A DNA stretch of 37,146 nt. Source: Acidobacteriota bacterium. Lineage in GTDB: Bacteria > Acidobacteriota > Vicinamibacteria > Vicinamibacterales > UBA2999. The notes below the pieces were generated by a model that was given only the letters and a program-made list of their open reading frames with translations, was not told the DNA's origin and made no database searches. The stretch's first letter is position 1, and each line of letters starts with the position of its first letter. The stretch covers positions 1 through 37,146 of the forward strand of contig JACQTK010000275.1 in the NCBI GenBank assembly GCA_016210845.1, read 5' to 3'. The translations under genes and the position numbers were made by a program. Shown here piece by piece: positions 24,780 to 34,023 of the stretch.

Positions 24780-25697
24780 CTACTCCCGCCCCTTCATCAA
24801 CTCCGCCCGCCAGCGGCCCGCCTCGTCGAAGAGCGTTTCGATCGCCTCCTCGCGCCGCAGGTGCTGGCGGATCTCCGTCAGCCGCGCGATGAGGCGATCG
24901 AGCGCGGCCTCGATCGCATCCGGATTGGTGGCGCAGATGTCCTTCCACACGCTGGCCGGGCTCGAGGCGAGACGCGTCGTGTCGAGGAGGCCCTGGCCCG
25001 CGAGCGACAAGCCGTTGGCGGCGGCGACGCTCCCGATCACCTCCATCAGGGCGCTGGCCGTGAGCTGCGGCAGATGGCTCACGAAGGCCATGAGGCGATC
25101 GTGATCGGCCGCGGTCATCGTCGTGGGCCTGGCCCCAAGGCCCGTCACGAACCGCGACAGCCGGTCCAGCGCATCCGAGGTCGCGTCGCTCTCGGGCGTG
25201 AAGATCCACGGCCTGGCCACGAAGAGATCCGGCCGCGCAAACGCGAAGCCGCCCCGCTCCGCCCCAGCGAGGGGATGCCCCCCGACGAAGGACATCGGCG
25301 GCGGCAGCGCCCGCGCGGCGGCGACGATCTCCTGCTTCGTGCCGCCGACGTCGGTGACGACGCACGCGCGGCGAGACGTCTGTGCGATGTCCTGGCGGGC
25401 CGTCAAGGCCCGCCCTACACCCTGAAAGGTCCGCCCGACGTCTTGGAGGAGCTGGATGTTCTGGCGCACGGGCGCGGCCAGCACGATCAGATCGACGCCG
25501 GAGAGCGAGGCCACGTCCTCGCACACGCGGTCGACCGCCCCGCTGCCGATCGCGTGCGCCAGCACGGCGGCGCGATCGACGGCGGTGACGCGGGAGGCGG
25601 GCCAGCGCTCGCGCACGCCCAGGGCAATCGACCCGCCGATCAGCCCCAGGCCGATAATGGCGACGGACGAAAACGGAGGCTCAGAAGGAGCCGACAT
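24780..25697 (-). CDS. tyrA: Prephenate dehydrogenase (TyrA) with an in-frame repeat insertion
   Basis: The 305-residue NAD(P)-dependent enzyme converts prephenate to 4-hydroxyphenylpyruvate for tyrosine. It has the Rossmann motif GLGLIGGS (16-23), IVLAAPVRQN, VVTDVGGTK (113-121), GGHPLAGAERGG and the helical C-terminal domain with SHLPQLTASALM. Between LLQDV (83-87) and VVTDVG the usual linker is about 10 residues, but here it is 25. The extra part (about residues 88-102) is encoded by a GC-rich palindrome (25394-25435) of the kind found between genes in this window. The catalytic residues lie outside the insertion. It is the last gene of the aromatic operon, 219 bp after aroF. Confidence 0.93.
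   Translation of the reverse strand: MSAPSEPPFSSVAIIGLGLIGGSIALGVRERWPASRVTAVDRAAVLAHAIGSGAVDRVCEDVASLSGVDLIVLAAPVRQNIQLLQDVGRTFQGVGRALTARQDIAQTSRRACVVTDVGGTKQEIVAAARALPPPMSFVGGHPLAGAERGGFAFARPDLFVARPWIFTPESDATSDALDRLSRFVTGLGARPTTMTAADHDRLMAFVSHLPQLTASALMEVIGSVAAANGLSLAGQGLLDTTRLASSPASVWKDICATNPDAIEAALDRLIARLTEIRQHLRREEAIETLFDEAGRWRAELMKGRE
25394..25435. repeat. Palindromic element inside tyrA
   Basis: GGCGGGCC (25394-25401) and GGCCCGCC (25407-25414) form a perfect 8-bp stem with loop GTCAA. CCTGAAAGGTCCGCC (25421-25435) is a half copy of the AGGCGGACCT palindrome. Both are read through in frame by tyrA. Confidence 0.85.
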
Positions 25698-25702
25698 CCC
25701 TC

Positions 25703-25785
25703 AACCAGCCAAGGGGCCCCGCCTCTTGATACCCCCGCGGACCCCCTTGGCTGGTTCCAGTCTCTTCTGCCGCGCTCCGCGCGGC
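25703..25785. repeat. Composite two-hairpin palindromic element, copy 2
   Basis: Arms AACCAGCCAAGGGG (25703-25716) and CCCCTTGGCTGGTT (25743-25756) are perfect 14-bp complements. A second hairpin GCCGCGC-TCC-GCGCGGC spans 25769-25785. It matches copy 1 (13041-13131) in arm sequence, order, strand and internal TTGATA text. It lies between aroF and tyrA, six bases before the tyrA start. Confidence 0.8.
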
Positions 25786-25862
25786 TAGGACCGCTATGCA
25801 GTCGGTGCAACGAGTACGACATTCGCGTTCCGGGCCGCATAGCGGTCCAACGCTCAACCCCG

Positions 25863-25915
25863 CAACTCCCAACGGGCTGGGATCCTTGGGAGTTGGGAAT
25901 TGGAGATTGGGAGTT
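25863..25915. repeat. Inverted repeat and GGGAGTTG simple repeat after aroF
   Basis: CAACTCCCAA (25863-25872) pairs with TTGGGAGTTG (25886-25895). The following bases to 25915 are degenerate TTGGGAGTTGGGAATTGG units. They begin one base after the aroF stop on the minus strand, so they lie in the aroF-tyrA spacer. Confidence 0.65.
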
Positions 25916-25916
25916 G

Positions 25917-26963
25917 TCATCTCGCCCATCCGCGCCGCGCCACCGGCTCGAGGCAGATGCTGCGCCCGATCGCGGGCGCGATGATCCGCAGCTCCGCCAT
26001 CAGCCGATCGAACTGCGACGGGAACATGGACTGCGCGCCGTCGCTGAGCGCGTGATCGGGATCGTGGTGCACCTCGATCAGCAGGCCGTCCGCGCCCACG
26101 GCGACGGCGGCGCGCGCGAGCTGCGCCACCATGTCGCGTCGGCCGGCCCCATGGCTCGGGTCCGCGATGATCGGCAGATGGCTCAGCTTCTTCACCACCG
26201 GGACGGCCGAGATGTCGAACGTGTTGCGCGTGGCCGTCTCGAACGTCCGGATGCCGCGCTCGCAGAGGATGACCTCGTTGTTCCCCCCCGACAGGATGTA
26301 CTCCGCCGAGAGCAGCCACTCCTCGATCGTCGCCGAGATCCCGCGCTTGAGCAGCACGGGCTTGCGCGCGTGCCCCAGCTCGCGCAGCAGCGTGAAGTTC
26401 TGCATGTTGCGCGCGCCCACCTGGAAGATGTCGCAGTACTGGTCGATGAGCGGAATCTGGCTGACGTCCATCACCTCGGAGATCAGCTTGAGGTTGTGGG
26501 CGTCGGCCGCCCGCCGCAGCATCTGCAGCCCGTGCTCCCCGAGCCCCTGGAAGCTGTACGGCGAGCTGCGCGGCTTGAAGGCGCCGCCCCGCAGCACCTT
26601 GGCGCCCGCGCGCTTGACGGCGGCGGCCGAGGCCTGGCACTGCTCCTCGGTCTCCGCCGAGCACGGCCCGGCCATGACGATCACCTCGTCGCCGCCTATC
26701 CGCACGTCGTCGATCGTGACGACCGTGTCCTCGGGGCGGTAGCTGCGGCTGGCCCGCTTGTAGGGCGCGGAGATGCGCAGCACCTCGTGGACGCCGTCGA
26801 GCAGCTCGATCATCTCCTTGTCCACCTTGCCGTCGCCCACGACACCAAGGACCGTGCGGGTGGCGCCCGACGATCGATGCACGTCCATGCCCAGCTCGAT
26901 GAGGCGCGCGATCACCGCATCGATCTGCGCCTCGGTGGCCCGTTCTTTCATCACAACGACCAT
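25917..26963 (-). CDS. aroF: 3-deoxy-7-phosphoheptulonate (DAHP) synthase, type I beta with N-terminal regulatory domain
   Basis: This 348-residue enzyme catalyses the first step of the shikimate pathway (PEP + erythrose 4-phosphate). Residues 1-70 form a ferredoxin-like regulatory domain ([20 protein letters not shown]...VLGVVGDG), as in the Thermotoga enzyme. The TIM-barrel has [89 protein letters not shown] and [20 protein letters not shown], including the metal Cys, His, Glu and Asp ligands. The start ATG at 26963 has GGAGAAG upstream. In related enzymes the N-terminal domain binds Tyr or Phe, so feedback control by aromatic amino acids is likely (inference). Confidence 0.96.
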   Translation of the reverse strand: MVVVMKERATEAQIDAVIARLIELGMDVHRSSGATRTVLGVVGDGKVDKEMIELLDGVHEVLRISAPYKRASRSYRPEDTVVTIDDVRIGGDEVIVMAGPCSAETEEQCQASAAAVKRAGAKVLRGGAFKPRSSPYSFQGLGEHGLQMLRRAADAHNLKLISEVMDVSQIPLIDQYCDIFQVGARNMQNFTLLRELGHARKPVLLKRGISATIEEWLLSAEYILSGGNNEVILCERGIRTFETATRNTFDISAVPVVKKLSHLPIIADPSHGAGRRDMVAQLARAAVAVGADGLLIEVHHDPDHALSDGAQSMFPSQFDRLMAELRIIAPAIGRSICLEPVARRGWAR

Positions 26964-26980
26964 GACGTTCTTCTCCGTTC

Positions 26981-27041
26981 AGGCGGACCTAAAGGTCCGC
27001 CTCTACGACCCGTTGGCGGAAAGGTCCGCCTCTACGACCCG
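26981..27041. repeat. AGGCGGACCT palindrome with a second partial copy
   Basis: AGGCGGACCT (26981-26990) and AGGTCCGCCT (26993-27002) form a perfect hairpin. A 21-bp unit starting AAGGTCCGCCTCTACGACC is repeated directly at 26992-27012 and 27021-27041. The element fills the aroQ-aroF spacer and supplies the aroQ stop codon (TAG in GGGTCGTAGAGG). Confidence 0.9.
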
Positions 27042-27355
27042 GCGACCGATGGACCGAGTCCACCTCCACGCACACTGGCGGCGCGCTCGGCGCGCCGCGC
27101 TTCGTCGATGATCCGCTCGAAGATCCGCACCACGGCTTCGGCGTTCAGCGGTCCCGCCAGCTCGGTGGCCGCCTTCCGCACGCCCGCCAGCACCGCGGCT
27201 TCCCGCTCCGGCTGATAGATCGGCAGGCCCGCTTCGTGCTTCAGCCGACCCACCTCCACTGCACACGCCACGCGCACGTTGAGGAGACGCACGAGCTGCT
27301 CGTCGATGATGTCGATCCGGCTGCGCAGCTCTTCGATGGTCAGGACTTCAGCCAC
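27032..27355 (-). CDS. aroQ: Chorismate mutase, AroQ type
   Basis: The 107-residue helical enzyme rearranges chorismate to prephenate, feeding TyrA and phenylalanine synthesis. From the GTG at 27355 it reads [35 protein letters not shown], cut here as RSRIDIIDEQLVRLLNVR and then VGRLKHEAGLPIYQPEREA. These give the usual Arg, Arg, Lys and Glu active-site residues of the AroQ fold. FERIIDEARRAE closes the third helix. The start overlaps the end of trpA by 16 bp. The last residues (GLGPSVAGS) and the stop codon lie in or next to the palindromic repeat at 27021-27041. Position between trpA and aroF fits a joint Trp/Tyr/Phe operon. Confidence 0.9.
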   Translation of the reverse strand: MAEVLTIEELRSRIDIIDEQLVRLLNVRVACAVEVGRLKHEAGLPIYQPEREAAVLAGVRKAATELAGPLNAEAVVRIFERIIDEARRAERAASVRGGGLGPSVAGS

Positions 27356-28170
27356 CGCACATACTCCTCCACCCGTGTCGTGAGATCGTGTGACGAACCG
27401 GCTTCGGCGATCACGCCGACGAGCGCACTGCCGACGACGGCGGCGTCGGCCCACCGCCCTACCTCGCGCACGTGCTCCGGCTTCGAGATGCCAAACCCGA
27501 GGGCGACGGGCAATGAGCTGACGGCGCGGATCCTCCGGACCATCTCCTGGGCGCCATCAGCGATCCGATCGCGGGCGCCCGTGACTCCAAGCCGCGAAAT
27601 CGCGTAGAGAAAGCCGCTCCCCAGGGAGGCCGCCTTGCGGAGCCGCTCGTCGGTCGTCGTCGGACTGAGCAGCAGAATTGTATCAATCCCCCGTGACGCC
27701 AGCAGCGTCCGGAACTCCCCTGCTTCCTCGATCGGAAGATCCAGCACCAGGACGCCGTCCACCCCCGCGTCCCGCGCTCGATCGGCGAACCGCTCTGCTC
27801 CGAGACGCAGGATCGGGTTGGCGTAGCTGAAGACGACGACCGGCGGGAGACCCGCACGCAGATCGGCTACGAGGTCGAGCACGGCAGCCAGCGTGGTGCC
27901 GGATGCCAGCGCGCGCTCGGTGGCTCGCTGGATGACCGGGCCATCCGCGAGCGGATCCGAGAAAGGCACGCCCACTTCCAGCACGTCCGCGCCGCCGCGG
28001 CCGAGCGCCTGCAGGATGCCCCCGGTCCGGTCGAGGTCCGGATCGCCCGCCGTGACGTACGTCACGAGGCCAGGACGACCATCCTTGCGCAGTCGCGCAA
28101 ACGTCTCCGCGAGGCGGCCCTCGGTGCGGAGACGGGCTTGGGCGCCGGAGCCTTGGCGAAGGCGGCTCAT
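27340..28170 (-). CDS. trpA: Tryptophan synthase alpha subunit
   Basis: TrpA (276 residues) cleaves indole-3-glycerol phosphate to indole inside the TrpA2B2 complex. The catalytic Glu is in [20 protein letters not shown] and the Asp in [25 protein letters not shown] and the phosphate-binding [10 protein letters not shown] region are also present. The ATG at 28170 overlaps the trpB stop (ATGA). Before the usual start ([16 protein letters not shown]) there are about 17 extra residues, [18 protein letters not shown], which look like translated dispersed repeat DNA rather than enzyme. A later start is not obvious, because the frame lacks another good initiation codon there. Confidence 0.95.
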   Translation of the reverse strand: MSRLRQGSGAQARLRTEGRLAETFARLRKDGRPGLVTYVTAGDPDLDRTGGILQALGRGGADVLEVGVPFSDPLADGPVIQRATERALASGTTLAAVLDLVADLRAGLPPVVVFSYANPILRLGAERFADRARDAGVDGVLVLDLPIEEAGEFRTLLASRGIDTILLLSPTTTDERLRKAASLGSGFLYAISRLGVTGARDRIADGAQEMVRRIRAVSSLPVALGFGISKPEHVREVGRWADAAVVGSALVGVIAEAGSSHDLTTRVEEYVRWLKS

Positions 28171-29420
28171 CGAAGAGCCTCCATCACGCTCTGCACGTCC
28201 TTGTCGCCGCGACCGGACAGATTGATCAGGATGATGGTGCCCTCGTCGACGTCGCGTGCCAGCTGCATCGTGTACGCGACCGCATGTGCGGACTCGAGCG
28301 CGGGAAGGATGCCTTCGAGCCGCGCCAGCGCTTGGAAGCCCCCGAGCGCTTCGGCGTCCGAGACGTGGGCGTACTCCGTGCGGCCGAGGTCGCGCAGCCA
28401 CGCGTGCTCCGGACCGACGGCGGCGTAGTCGAGCCCCGCCGAGATCGAGTGCGTGAGCTCGATGTTGCCAGCCTCGTCCTGGAGCACGAACGTTCGAGTC
28501 CCCTGCAGCACGCCCGTGCTGCCTCCGGCAAATCGCGCGGCGTGGCGGCCCGGAGCAATCCGCTCGCCCCCGGCCTCCACGCCGACGAGCCGCACGCCCG
28601 CGTCGTCCATGAACCCGTCGAAGATGCCCATGGCGTTGCTGCCGCCGCCGACGCACGCGACGACGACGTCCGGCAGGCGGCTCACCTGATCGAGCATCTG
28701 GCGCCGCGCCTCGCGGCCGATCACCGACTGGAACTCGCGGACCATCAGCGGGTAGGGATGCGGACCGAGCGCGGAGCCGAGCAGGTAGTACGTATCGGTG
28801 ACGTTGGCCACCCAGTCGCGCATCGCCTCGTTGATCGCGTCCTTGAGCGTGCGGCTGCCCGCATCCACGCGCCGCACCGTTGCCCCGAGCAGCTCCATTC
28901 GGACGACGTTGAGCGCCTGGCGGCGCATGTCTTCGGCGCCCATGTAGACGTGGCACTCGAGGCCGAGCAGCGCGCAGGCGGTGGCGGTGGCAACGCCGTG
29001 CTGGCCGGCGCCGGTCTCCGCCACCACGCGGCGCTTGCCCATCCGCCTGGCGAGCAGGGCCTGGCCGAGCGCGTTGTTGATCTTGTGCGCGCCAGTGTGC
29101 GTGAGGTCTTCCCGCTTCAGAAGGATTCGCACCCCCTTCGCCTTACCCGCCTCCTCCGCCAGCCGTCTCGCCTCATAGAGCGGCGTTGGCCTGCCGACGT
29201 AGTGGGTCAGGAGCCGTTCGAGCTCGTCGCGAAACGCGGCATCCGCGCGTGCCGCGAAATAGCCGGCCGCCAGCTCCTCGATCGGGGCCACGAGCGTCTC
29301 GGGCACGAAGCGCCCGCCGTATGGGCCGAAATAGCCCCGCGCGTCCGGGTCACGGCGTCCAAACAGCGGACGCTCAGGCTCCGTTGGGTTCACGACATCC
29401 ACTCGCTTCACGTCCGTCAC
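28167..29420 (-). CDS. trpB: Tryptophan synthase beta subunit
   Basis: TrpB (417 residues) condenses indole and serine with PLP. It has [28 protein letters not shown], the PLP lysine in [35 protein letters not shown], the phosphate loop [10 protein letters not shown], and GRGDKDV near the C-terminus. It is the standard TrpB1 type that pairs with TrpA. It starts with GTG at 29420, overlapping the trpF stop by 4 bp (GTGA), and its stop overlaps the trpA ATG (ATGA). The reading frame is open further upstream to 29987 but that part is antisense-like text over trpF. Confidence 0.97.
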   Translation of the reverse strand: MTDVKRVDVVNPTEPERPLFGRRDPDARGYFGPYGGRFVPETLVAPIEELAAGYFAARADAAFRDELERLLTHYVGRPTPLYEARRLAEEAGKAKGVRILLKREDLTHTGAHKINNALGQALLARRMGKRRVVAETGAGQHGVATATACALLGLECHVYMGAEDMRRQALNVVRMELLGATVRRVDAGSRTLKDAINEAMRDWVANVTDTYYLLGSALGPHPYPLMVREFQSVIGREARRQMLDQVSRLPDVVVACVGGGSNAMGIFDGFMDDAGVRLVGVEAGGERIAPGRHAARFAGGSTGVLQGTRTFVLQDEAGNIELTHSISAGLDYAAVGPEHAWLRDLGRTEYAHVSDAEALGGFQALARLEGILPALESAHAVAYTMQLARDVDEGTIILINLSGRGDKDVQSVMEALR

Positions 29421-30031
29421 AGCTCCAATGCCTCGCGCGCCGCGGTCAGAAAGCGCGCTACCTTGTCGGGATCCTTTACGCCCGGCGTCTCCTCGACGCC
29501 TGAGGATACGTCCACGCCAAAGGGCCGCACCGCGGCCACGGCGTCGGCCACGTTGGCCGCCGTGAGCCCTCCTGCCAGCACCACGCGCCAGCCGCGCGCC
29601 ACCTCGGCCGCGCGCGGCCAATCCCCCGTCAGTCCCGTCCCTCCGCGTCGAACCGGGTCGGGGGTGTCCAGGAGGAACGTCGTCGCGGCCGGCCATGCCG
29701 CGCACGTTCGCTCCGCCTGGTCCACGCTCACTGCGCGCAGCACCGGACACGCCAGCGCCGCCGCGTAGGAAGGCGGCTCGTCGCCGTGGAGCTGTACGGA
29801 TCCGATGCCGCTTCGTCCCATCACGGCGCAAATCCCTTCGAGTGACTCGTTCACGAACACCCCGACCGCCTGCACGTGCGATGGCAGCGCGGAGACGATG
29901 CCTGCTGCACGTTCCGGCGCGACGTATCTGGGGCTCCGCGGCCAGAAGACGAACCCCAGCGCCGTGGCGCCGTGCTCGACCGCCCACAACGCGTCGCCCA
30001 GCCGCGTGATGCCGCAGACTTTGATGAACAT
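29417..30031 (-). CDS. trpF: Phosphoribosylanthranilate isomerase
   Basis: The 204-residue TIM barrel performs the Amadori rearrangement of phosphoribosylanthranilate. The catalytic Cys is in FIKVCGITR (residue 7). [27 protein letters not shown] and the C-terminal [13 protein letters not shown] and [21 protein letters not shown] follow, with the catalytic Asp and the phosphate-binding residues. The ATG at 30031 has GGGAGAG in front, which touches the outer arm of the palindromic element at 30039-30098. The 3' end overlaps trpB by 4 bp. Confidence 0.96.
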   Translation of the reverse strand: MFIKVCGITRLGDALWAVEHGATALGFVFWPRSPRYVAPERAAGIVSALPSHVQAVGVFVNESLEGICAVMGRSGIGSVQLHGDEPPSYAAALACPVLRAVSVDQAERTCAAWPAATTFLLDTPDPVRRGGTGLTGDWPRAAEVARGWRVVLAGGLTAANVADAVAAVRPFGVDVSSGVEETPGVKDPDKVARFLTAAREALEL

Positions 30032-30038
30032 GCGCTCT

Positions 30039-30098
30039 CCCGTGGGGCGAGCCTTGTCAGGCTCGCCATCGCGGACCTGACAAGGTCCGCGCCACGGG
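30039..30098. repeat. Cruciform element: two hairpins within an outer stem
   Basis: The outer arms are CCCGTGG (30039-30045) and CCACGGG (30092-30098). Inside are GGCGAGCC/GGCTCGCC (30046-30053, 30060-30067) and GCGGACCT/AGGTCCGC (30071-30078, 30083-30090). It spans the trpC end and the trpC-trpF spacer. The last 13 residues of TrpC are read from it, and the trpF ribosome binding site touches the outer stem. Confidence 0.9.
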
Positions 30099-30890
30099 CC
30101 CCTCAATCAACTCGGCGATCGCACGCGCCGGGTCCGGATCGGTCATGAACCGTTCTCCGATCAGGAACGCCCGGTACCCCGCTGCGGCGAGCCGCTCGAG
30201 ATCCGCGCGCGTCTGCAGCCCGCTCTCGCTGACGGAGATGATGCCGCGGGGGATCTTCGGCGCCAGGCGATACGACCCCTCCACGTCCACCTGCAGCGTC
30301 CTGAGGTTCCGGTTGTTCACGCCCACCACGCGCGCGCCGCAATCCACGGCCCGCGCCAGCTCGCCTTCGTCGTGGACCTCGACCAGCGCCGCGAGCCCGA
30401 GATCCCATGCCCGTGCCTGCAGCCGCGACAGCTCGGCCTGCTCCAGCGCGGCCACGATCAGCAGCACCGCATCGGCCCCCGCCGCGCGCGCCTCCAGCAG
30501 CTGATAGTCGTCGACGATGAAGTCCTTGCGGAGCAGCGGAAGCGCCACCTGCCGCCGGACGGCGGCCAGATGCTCCGGCGCGCCATCGAAGAACGTCGGC
30601 TCGGTCAGCACGGAGATCGCCGCCGCCCCACCAGCCTCGTACCGCCGCGCGATGGCTGCGGGGTCGTACTCAGCCGTCAGGACCCCTCTGGACGGCGAGC
30701 GGCGCTTGCACTCCGCGATGACGTTCGCGCGCCCCGCCGCGCCGAGCGCCGCCTCGAATCGGGGTCCGTCCGGCGCCATGGCCAGCGCGCGCCGCTCCAA
30801 TGCCGCCATCGGCTCGCGCTCCCGCCGTACGTCGGTGATGCGCCGCGTGGCGGCGACAATCGTTCGCAGCAGGTCGGGCGCCGCCCTCAC
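30057..30890 (-). CDS. trpC: Indole-3-glycerol phosphate synthase
   Basis: The 277-residue TIM-barrel enzyme closes the indole ring. Motifs are VIAECKRRSPSRGVL (catalytic Lys), AISVLTEPTFFDG, LLRKDFIVDDYQL (second Lys), AVLLIVAALEQ, LVEVHDEGEL, VGVNNRNLRTL and ISVSESGLQ. It begins with GTG at 30890, overlapping the trpD stop by 4 bp. The normal enzyme ends near ARAIAELIEG. The last 13 residues here (PVARTLSGPRWRA) are encoded by the palindromic element at 30039-30098, so the native stop has been lost or moved. Confidence 0.96.
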   Translation of the reverse strand: MRAAPDLLRTIVAATRRITDVRREREPMAALERRALAMAPDGPRFEAALGAAGRANVIAECKRRSPSRGVLTAEYDPAAIARRYEAGGAAAISVLTEPTFFDGAPEHLAAVRRQVALPLLRKDFIVDDYQLLEARAAGADAVLLIVAALEQAELSRLQARAWDLGLAALVEVHDEGELARAVDCGARVVGVNNRNLRTLQVDVEGSYRLAPKIPRGIISVSESGLQTRADLERLAAAGYRAFLIGERFMTDPDPARAIAELIEGPVARTLSGPRWRA

Positions 30891-31929
30891 ACCCCCTCCC
30901 TGCCCTGAGCTGCGTCGAAGGGCGCGTGTGAGGCGCGCGCCATGGTATCGAGCGTCGTGCGCGCCGCGCCGGAGTCGATGGCCAGCGCCGCGCGATCGAT
31001 GCCCTCGCGGACCGTCGCGGCCGCTCCGGCCGCGAACAGCGCGGCACCCGCGTTCAGCAGCACGACATCACGCTGCGGGCCGCGTGCTCCACCGAGCACC
31101 TCCCGAACGATCGCCGCGTTGGCCGGCGCGTCGCCGCCCTTCAAATCGGCGGCCGACGCCTTTGCAATGCCGAAGTCCGCGGGGTGCACGTAGAACGTGT
31201 TGACGGCTCCACCCCGACACTCCGAGACCTTCGTGTGGCCGGTCGTCGAGATCTCGTCGATGCCGTCCGCGCCGTGCACGACCCACGCGCGATCGGAGCC
31301 GAGCATGAGAAGCGCGCGGGCGAGCAGCTCGGTGAGCTCCGGCCGCGGTACACCCACGATCTGCCGCCGTGCGCCGGCCGGATTCGTCAACGGTCCGAGC
31401 AGGTTGAACGCCGTCCGGATGCCGAGCTCGCGGCGCGTCTGCGCGGCGTGCTTCATCGAGGGATGGAACGTCGGCGCGAAGAAGAACGCGATGTCGGCGG
31501 CGCGCAGCGTCCGCTCGACCGCCTCTGGCGCGGCGGCCACGTTGACGCCGAGCTGCTCGAAGACGTCCGCGCTGCCGCACCGGCTCGACACGGACCGGTT
31601 GCCGTGTTTGGCCACCCTGACGCCACAGGCCGCCACCACGACCGCCGCCGCCGACGAGATGTTGAACGTCCCTGACCGATCGCCGCCGGTGCCACACGTA
31701 TCGAACACGTCGCCGGCCGGCGCGGACAGCGTCACCGCCTGCTCGCGCATCGTTCGCGCGAAGCCCACGATTTCCGCAGGCCGCTCCCCTTTCATGACGA
31801 GCGCCGCCAGCAGCGCAGCCAGCGACGCCGCGGGCGCGCGTCCCGCCATGACCTCGCGCATCGCGGCCGCGGCCTCGCTCTCGGTGAGGTCCTCGCGCCG
31901 AACCAGCTTCTCGAGCAGCTCGGTGAACA

Positions 31930-31930
<1 letters not shown>
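30887..31930 (-). CDS. trpD: Anthranilate phosphoribosyltransferase
   Basis: This 347-residue enzyme transfers phosphoribose from PRPP to anthranilate. Visible are DTCGTGGDRSGTFNISSAAA (PRPP and substrate loop), VAKHGNRSVSSRCGSADV, FFFAPTFHPSMKHAAQTRRELG, TAFNLLGPLTNPA and HGADGIDEIS. The N-terminal helical domain starts MFTELLEKLVRREDL. The ATG at 31930 shares a base with the trpG stop (TGATG). The C-terminal APFDAAQGREGV is not part of the enzyme: it is translation of a dispersed palindromic repeat (30902-30923) of the PFDxAQG kind. Confidence 0.96.
30902..30923. repeat. PFDxAQG-type dispersed repeat at the trpD 3' end
   Basis: GCCCT (30902-30906) and AGGGC (30919-30923) flank GAGCTGCGTCGA. 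On the minus strand it encodes PFDAAQG, a peptide I recall from dispersed repeats in many environmental genomes. Here it forms the TrpD C-terminus. Confidence 0.55.
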
Positions 31931-32496
<566 letters not shown>

Positions 32497-32509
32497 TCGT
32501 GTTCCCGCA

Positions 32510-32531
32510 GGGCCGGCCTTCAGGCCGGCCC
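32510..32531. repeat. GGGCCGGCC palindrome between trpE and trpG
   Basis: GGGCCGGCC (32510-32518) and GGCCGGCCC (32523-32531) form a perfect 9-bp stem with a TTCA loop. It begins one base after the trpE stop codon on the minus strand. There is no U-tract, so it is not an intrinsic terminator. Confidence 0.9.
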
Positions 32532-32532
32532 G

Positions 32533-33999
32533 TCACAACCCTCGTTGCGCCAGTTCCAGCGCCTGAATCACGCCGCGGGCCTTGTCGCGCGTCTCCTCGT
32601 ACTCCGCTGCGGGATTGGAATCGGCCACGATGCCCGCACCCGCCTGCACGTACGCGCGCCCGTTCTCGATGAGCACCGTGCGAATGGTGATGCAGAAATC
32701 CAGATTGCCCGCGAAGTCCAGGTACCCGACGGCGCCCGCGTAGACGCCCCGGCGGCGGTTCTCGAGCTCGGCGATGAGCTCCATGGCCCGCACCTTCGGC
32801 GCCCCCGACACGGTGCCCGCCGGAAAACACGCCACCAGCGCGTCGAGGCGGTCGTGCTCGTCCGACAGCCGGCCCTCGACGATCGACACGAGGTGCATGA
32901 CGTGCGAGTAGCGCTCGAGCGTCATGTACGTGGGCACCTTGACCGTTCCATATGCCGACACGCGTCCCAGATCGTTGCGCCCGAGATCGACGAGCATCAC
33001 GTGCTCGGCCCGCTCCTTCTCGTTGCGCTTCAGCTCCTCGGCCAGCCGCTGATCCTCCTCTTCGGTGCCGCCGCGCGGCCGCGTGCCCGCAATCGGATGG
33101 GTTTGGATGCGGTGGCCCTCCACCCGCACGAGCATCTCCGGCGACGATCCGACGATCGAGCGCCCGCCCATGCGGATGAAGTACATGTAGGGCGACGGGT
33201 TCACGTGCCGCAGCGCGCGGTAGGCGGTGAAGGGCTCGGCGGCAAACGGCGCCTCGAACCGCTGCGACAGCACTACCTGATAGACGTCTCCGGCGGCGAT
33301 GTACTCCTTGGCCGCCCGGACCATCCGCTCGAACTCTTCACGCGTGACGTTCGACGTGATGTCGATCGGCTGGCCGTCGACGGGCACTGCCTTCGAGAGC
33401 GCACGCTCGAGCTCCCGCTCGACGAACTCGATCTTGGCCCGCGCGAACTGATACAGCGATTCGAGATCCTCGTCCCCCGAGATCCTCGCGTTGGCGACGA
33501 TGAGGATGCGGTGGCGCACGTGGTCGAAGGCGAGCACGGTGTCGAACAGCATGAATCCCGCCTCGTCCTCGTCGGTGTGGGCTGGCTGCAGCGTCACCGG
33601 CTCGAACCACGCGGCGGCGTCGTACCCCAGGTATCCCACGGCTCCTCCGGTGAATCGGGGCAGCCCGGGCACGAACGGCGAATGAAATCCGGCCATCAGC
33701 TCTCGCAGCGTGGCGATGAACGGCCTGTCGGAGGTCGAGGTCTCGCCCGCCCGTTCGACGATCGTCCTGCCGCCGCGCGAGCGCAGGATGAGAAACGGAT
33801 CCTTGCCGAGGAACGAGTAGCGTCCCACCTGCTCGCCGCCCTCCACCGACTCGAGCAGGAACGCGTAGTCCGAGTGCTCGGCGATCTTCAGGAAGGCCGA
33901 CACGGGCGTCAGCAGGTCCGCGACGATCTCCTTGTAGACCGGCACGAACGTCCCGCGCTGGGCCAGCTCCCGAAACTGCTCGAACGTCGTGATATGCAT
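32533..33999 (-). CDS. trpE: Anthranilate synthase component I
   Basis: The 488-residue enzyme converts chorismate to anthranilate. The N-terminal part has the feedback region LLESVEGGEQVGRYSFLG, the usual LLES motif for Trp binding. The chorismate-binding domain has YIAAGDVYQVVLSQRFEAPF, PSPYMYFIRMGG, IVGSSPEMLVRV, HPIAGTRPRGGT, LVDLGRNDLGRVS, HLVSIVEGRL, FPAGTVSGAPKVRAMELI and ADSNPAAEYEET. It starts with ATG at 33999, 45 bp after aroDE, with only a weak ribosome binding site (CCGAAGATCA). Trp feedback inhibition is expected from the LLES motif (inference). Confidence 0.97.
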   Translation of the reverse strand: MHITTFEQFRELAQRGTFVPVYKEIVADLLTPVSAFLKIAEHSDYAFLLESVEGGEQVGRYSFLGKDPFLILRSRGGRTIVERAGETSTSDRPFIATLRELMAGFHSPFVPGLPRFTGGAVGYLGYDAAAWFEPVTLQPAHTDEDEAGFMLFDTVLAFDHVRHRILIVANARISGDEDLESLYQFARAKIEFVERELERALSKAVPVDGQPIDITSNVTREEFERMVRAAKEYIAAGDVYQVVLSQRFEAPFAAEPFTAYRALRHVNPSPYMYFIRMGGRSIVGSSPEMLVRVEGHRIQTHPIAGTRPRGGTEEEDQRLAEELKRNEKERAEHVMLVDLGRNDLGRVSAYGTVKVPTYMTLERYSHVMHLVSIVEGRLSDEHDRLDALVACFPAGTVSGAPKVRAMELIAELENRRRGVYAGAVGYLDFAGNLDFCITIRTVLIENGRAYVQAGAGIVADSNPAAEYEETRDKARGVIQALELAQRGL

Positions 34000-34023
34000 T
34001 GATCTTCGGTCGGCGCACGTGAC

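Noticed and set aside
24195-27215. 1006-codon open frame on the plus strand
   Set aside because: It is antisense to tyrA, aroF and neighbours, His/Arg/Gly-rich without motifs, and typical of long spurious frames in high-GC DNA.
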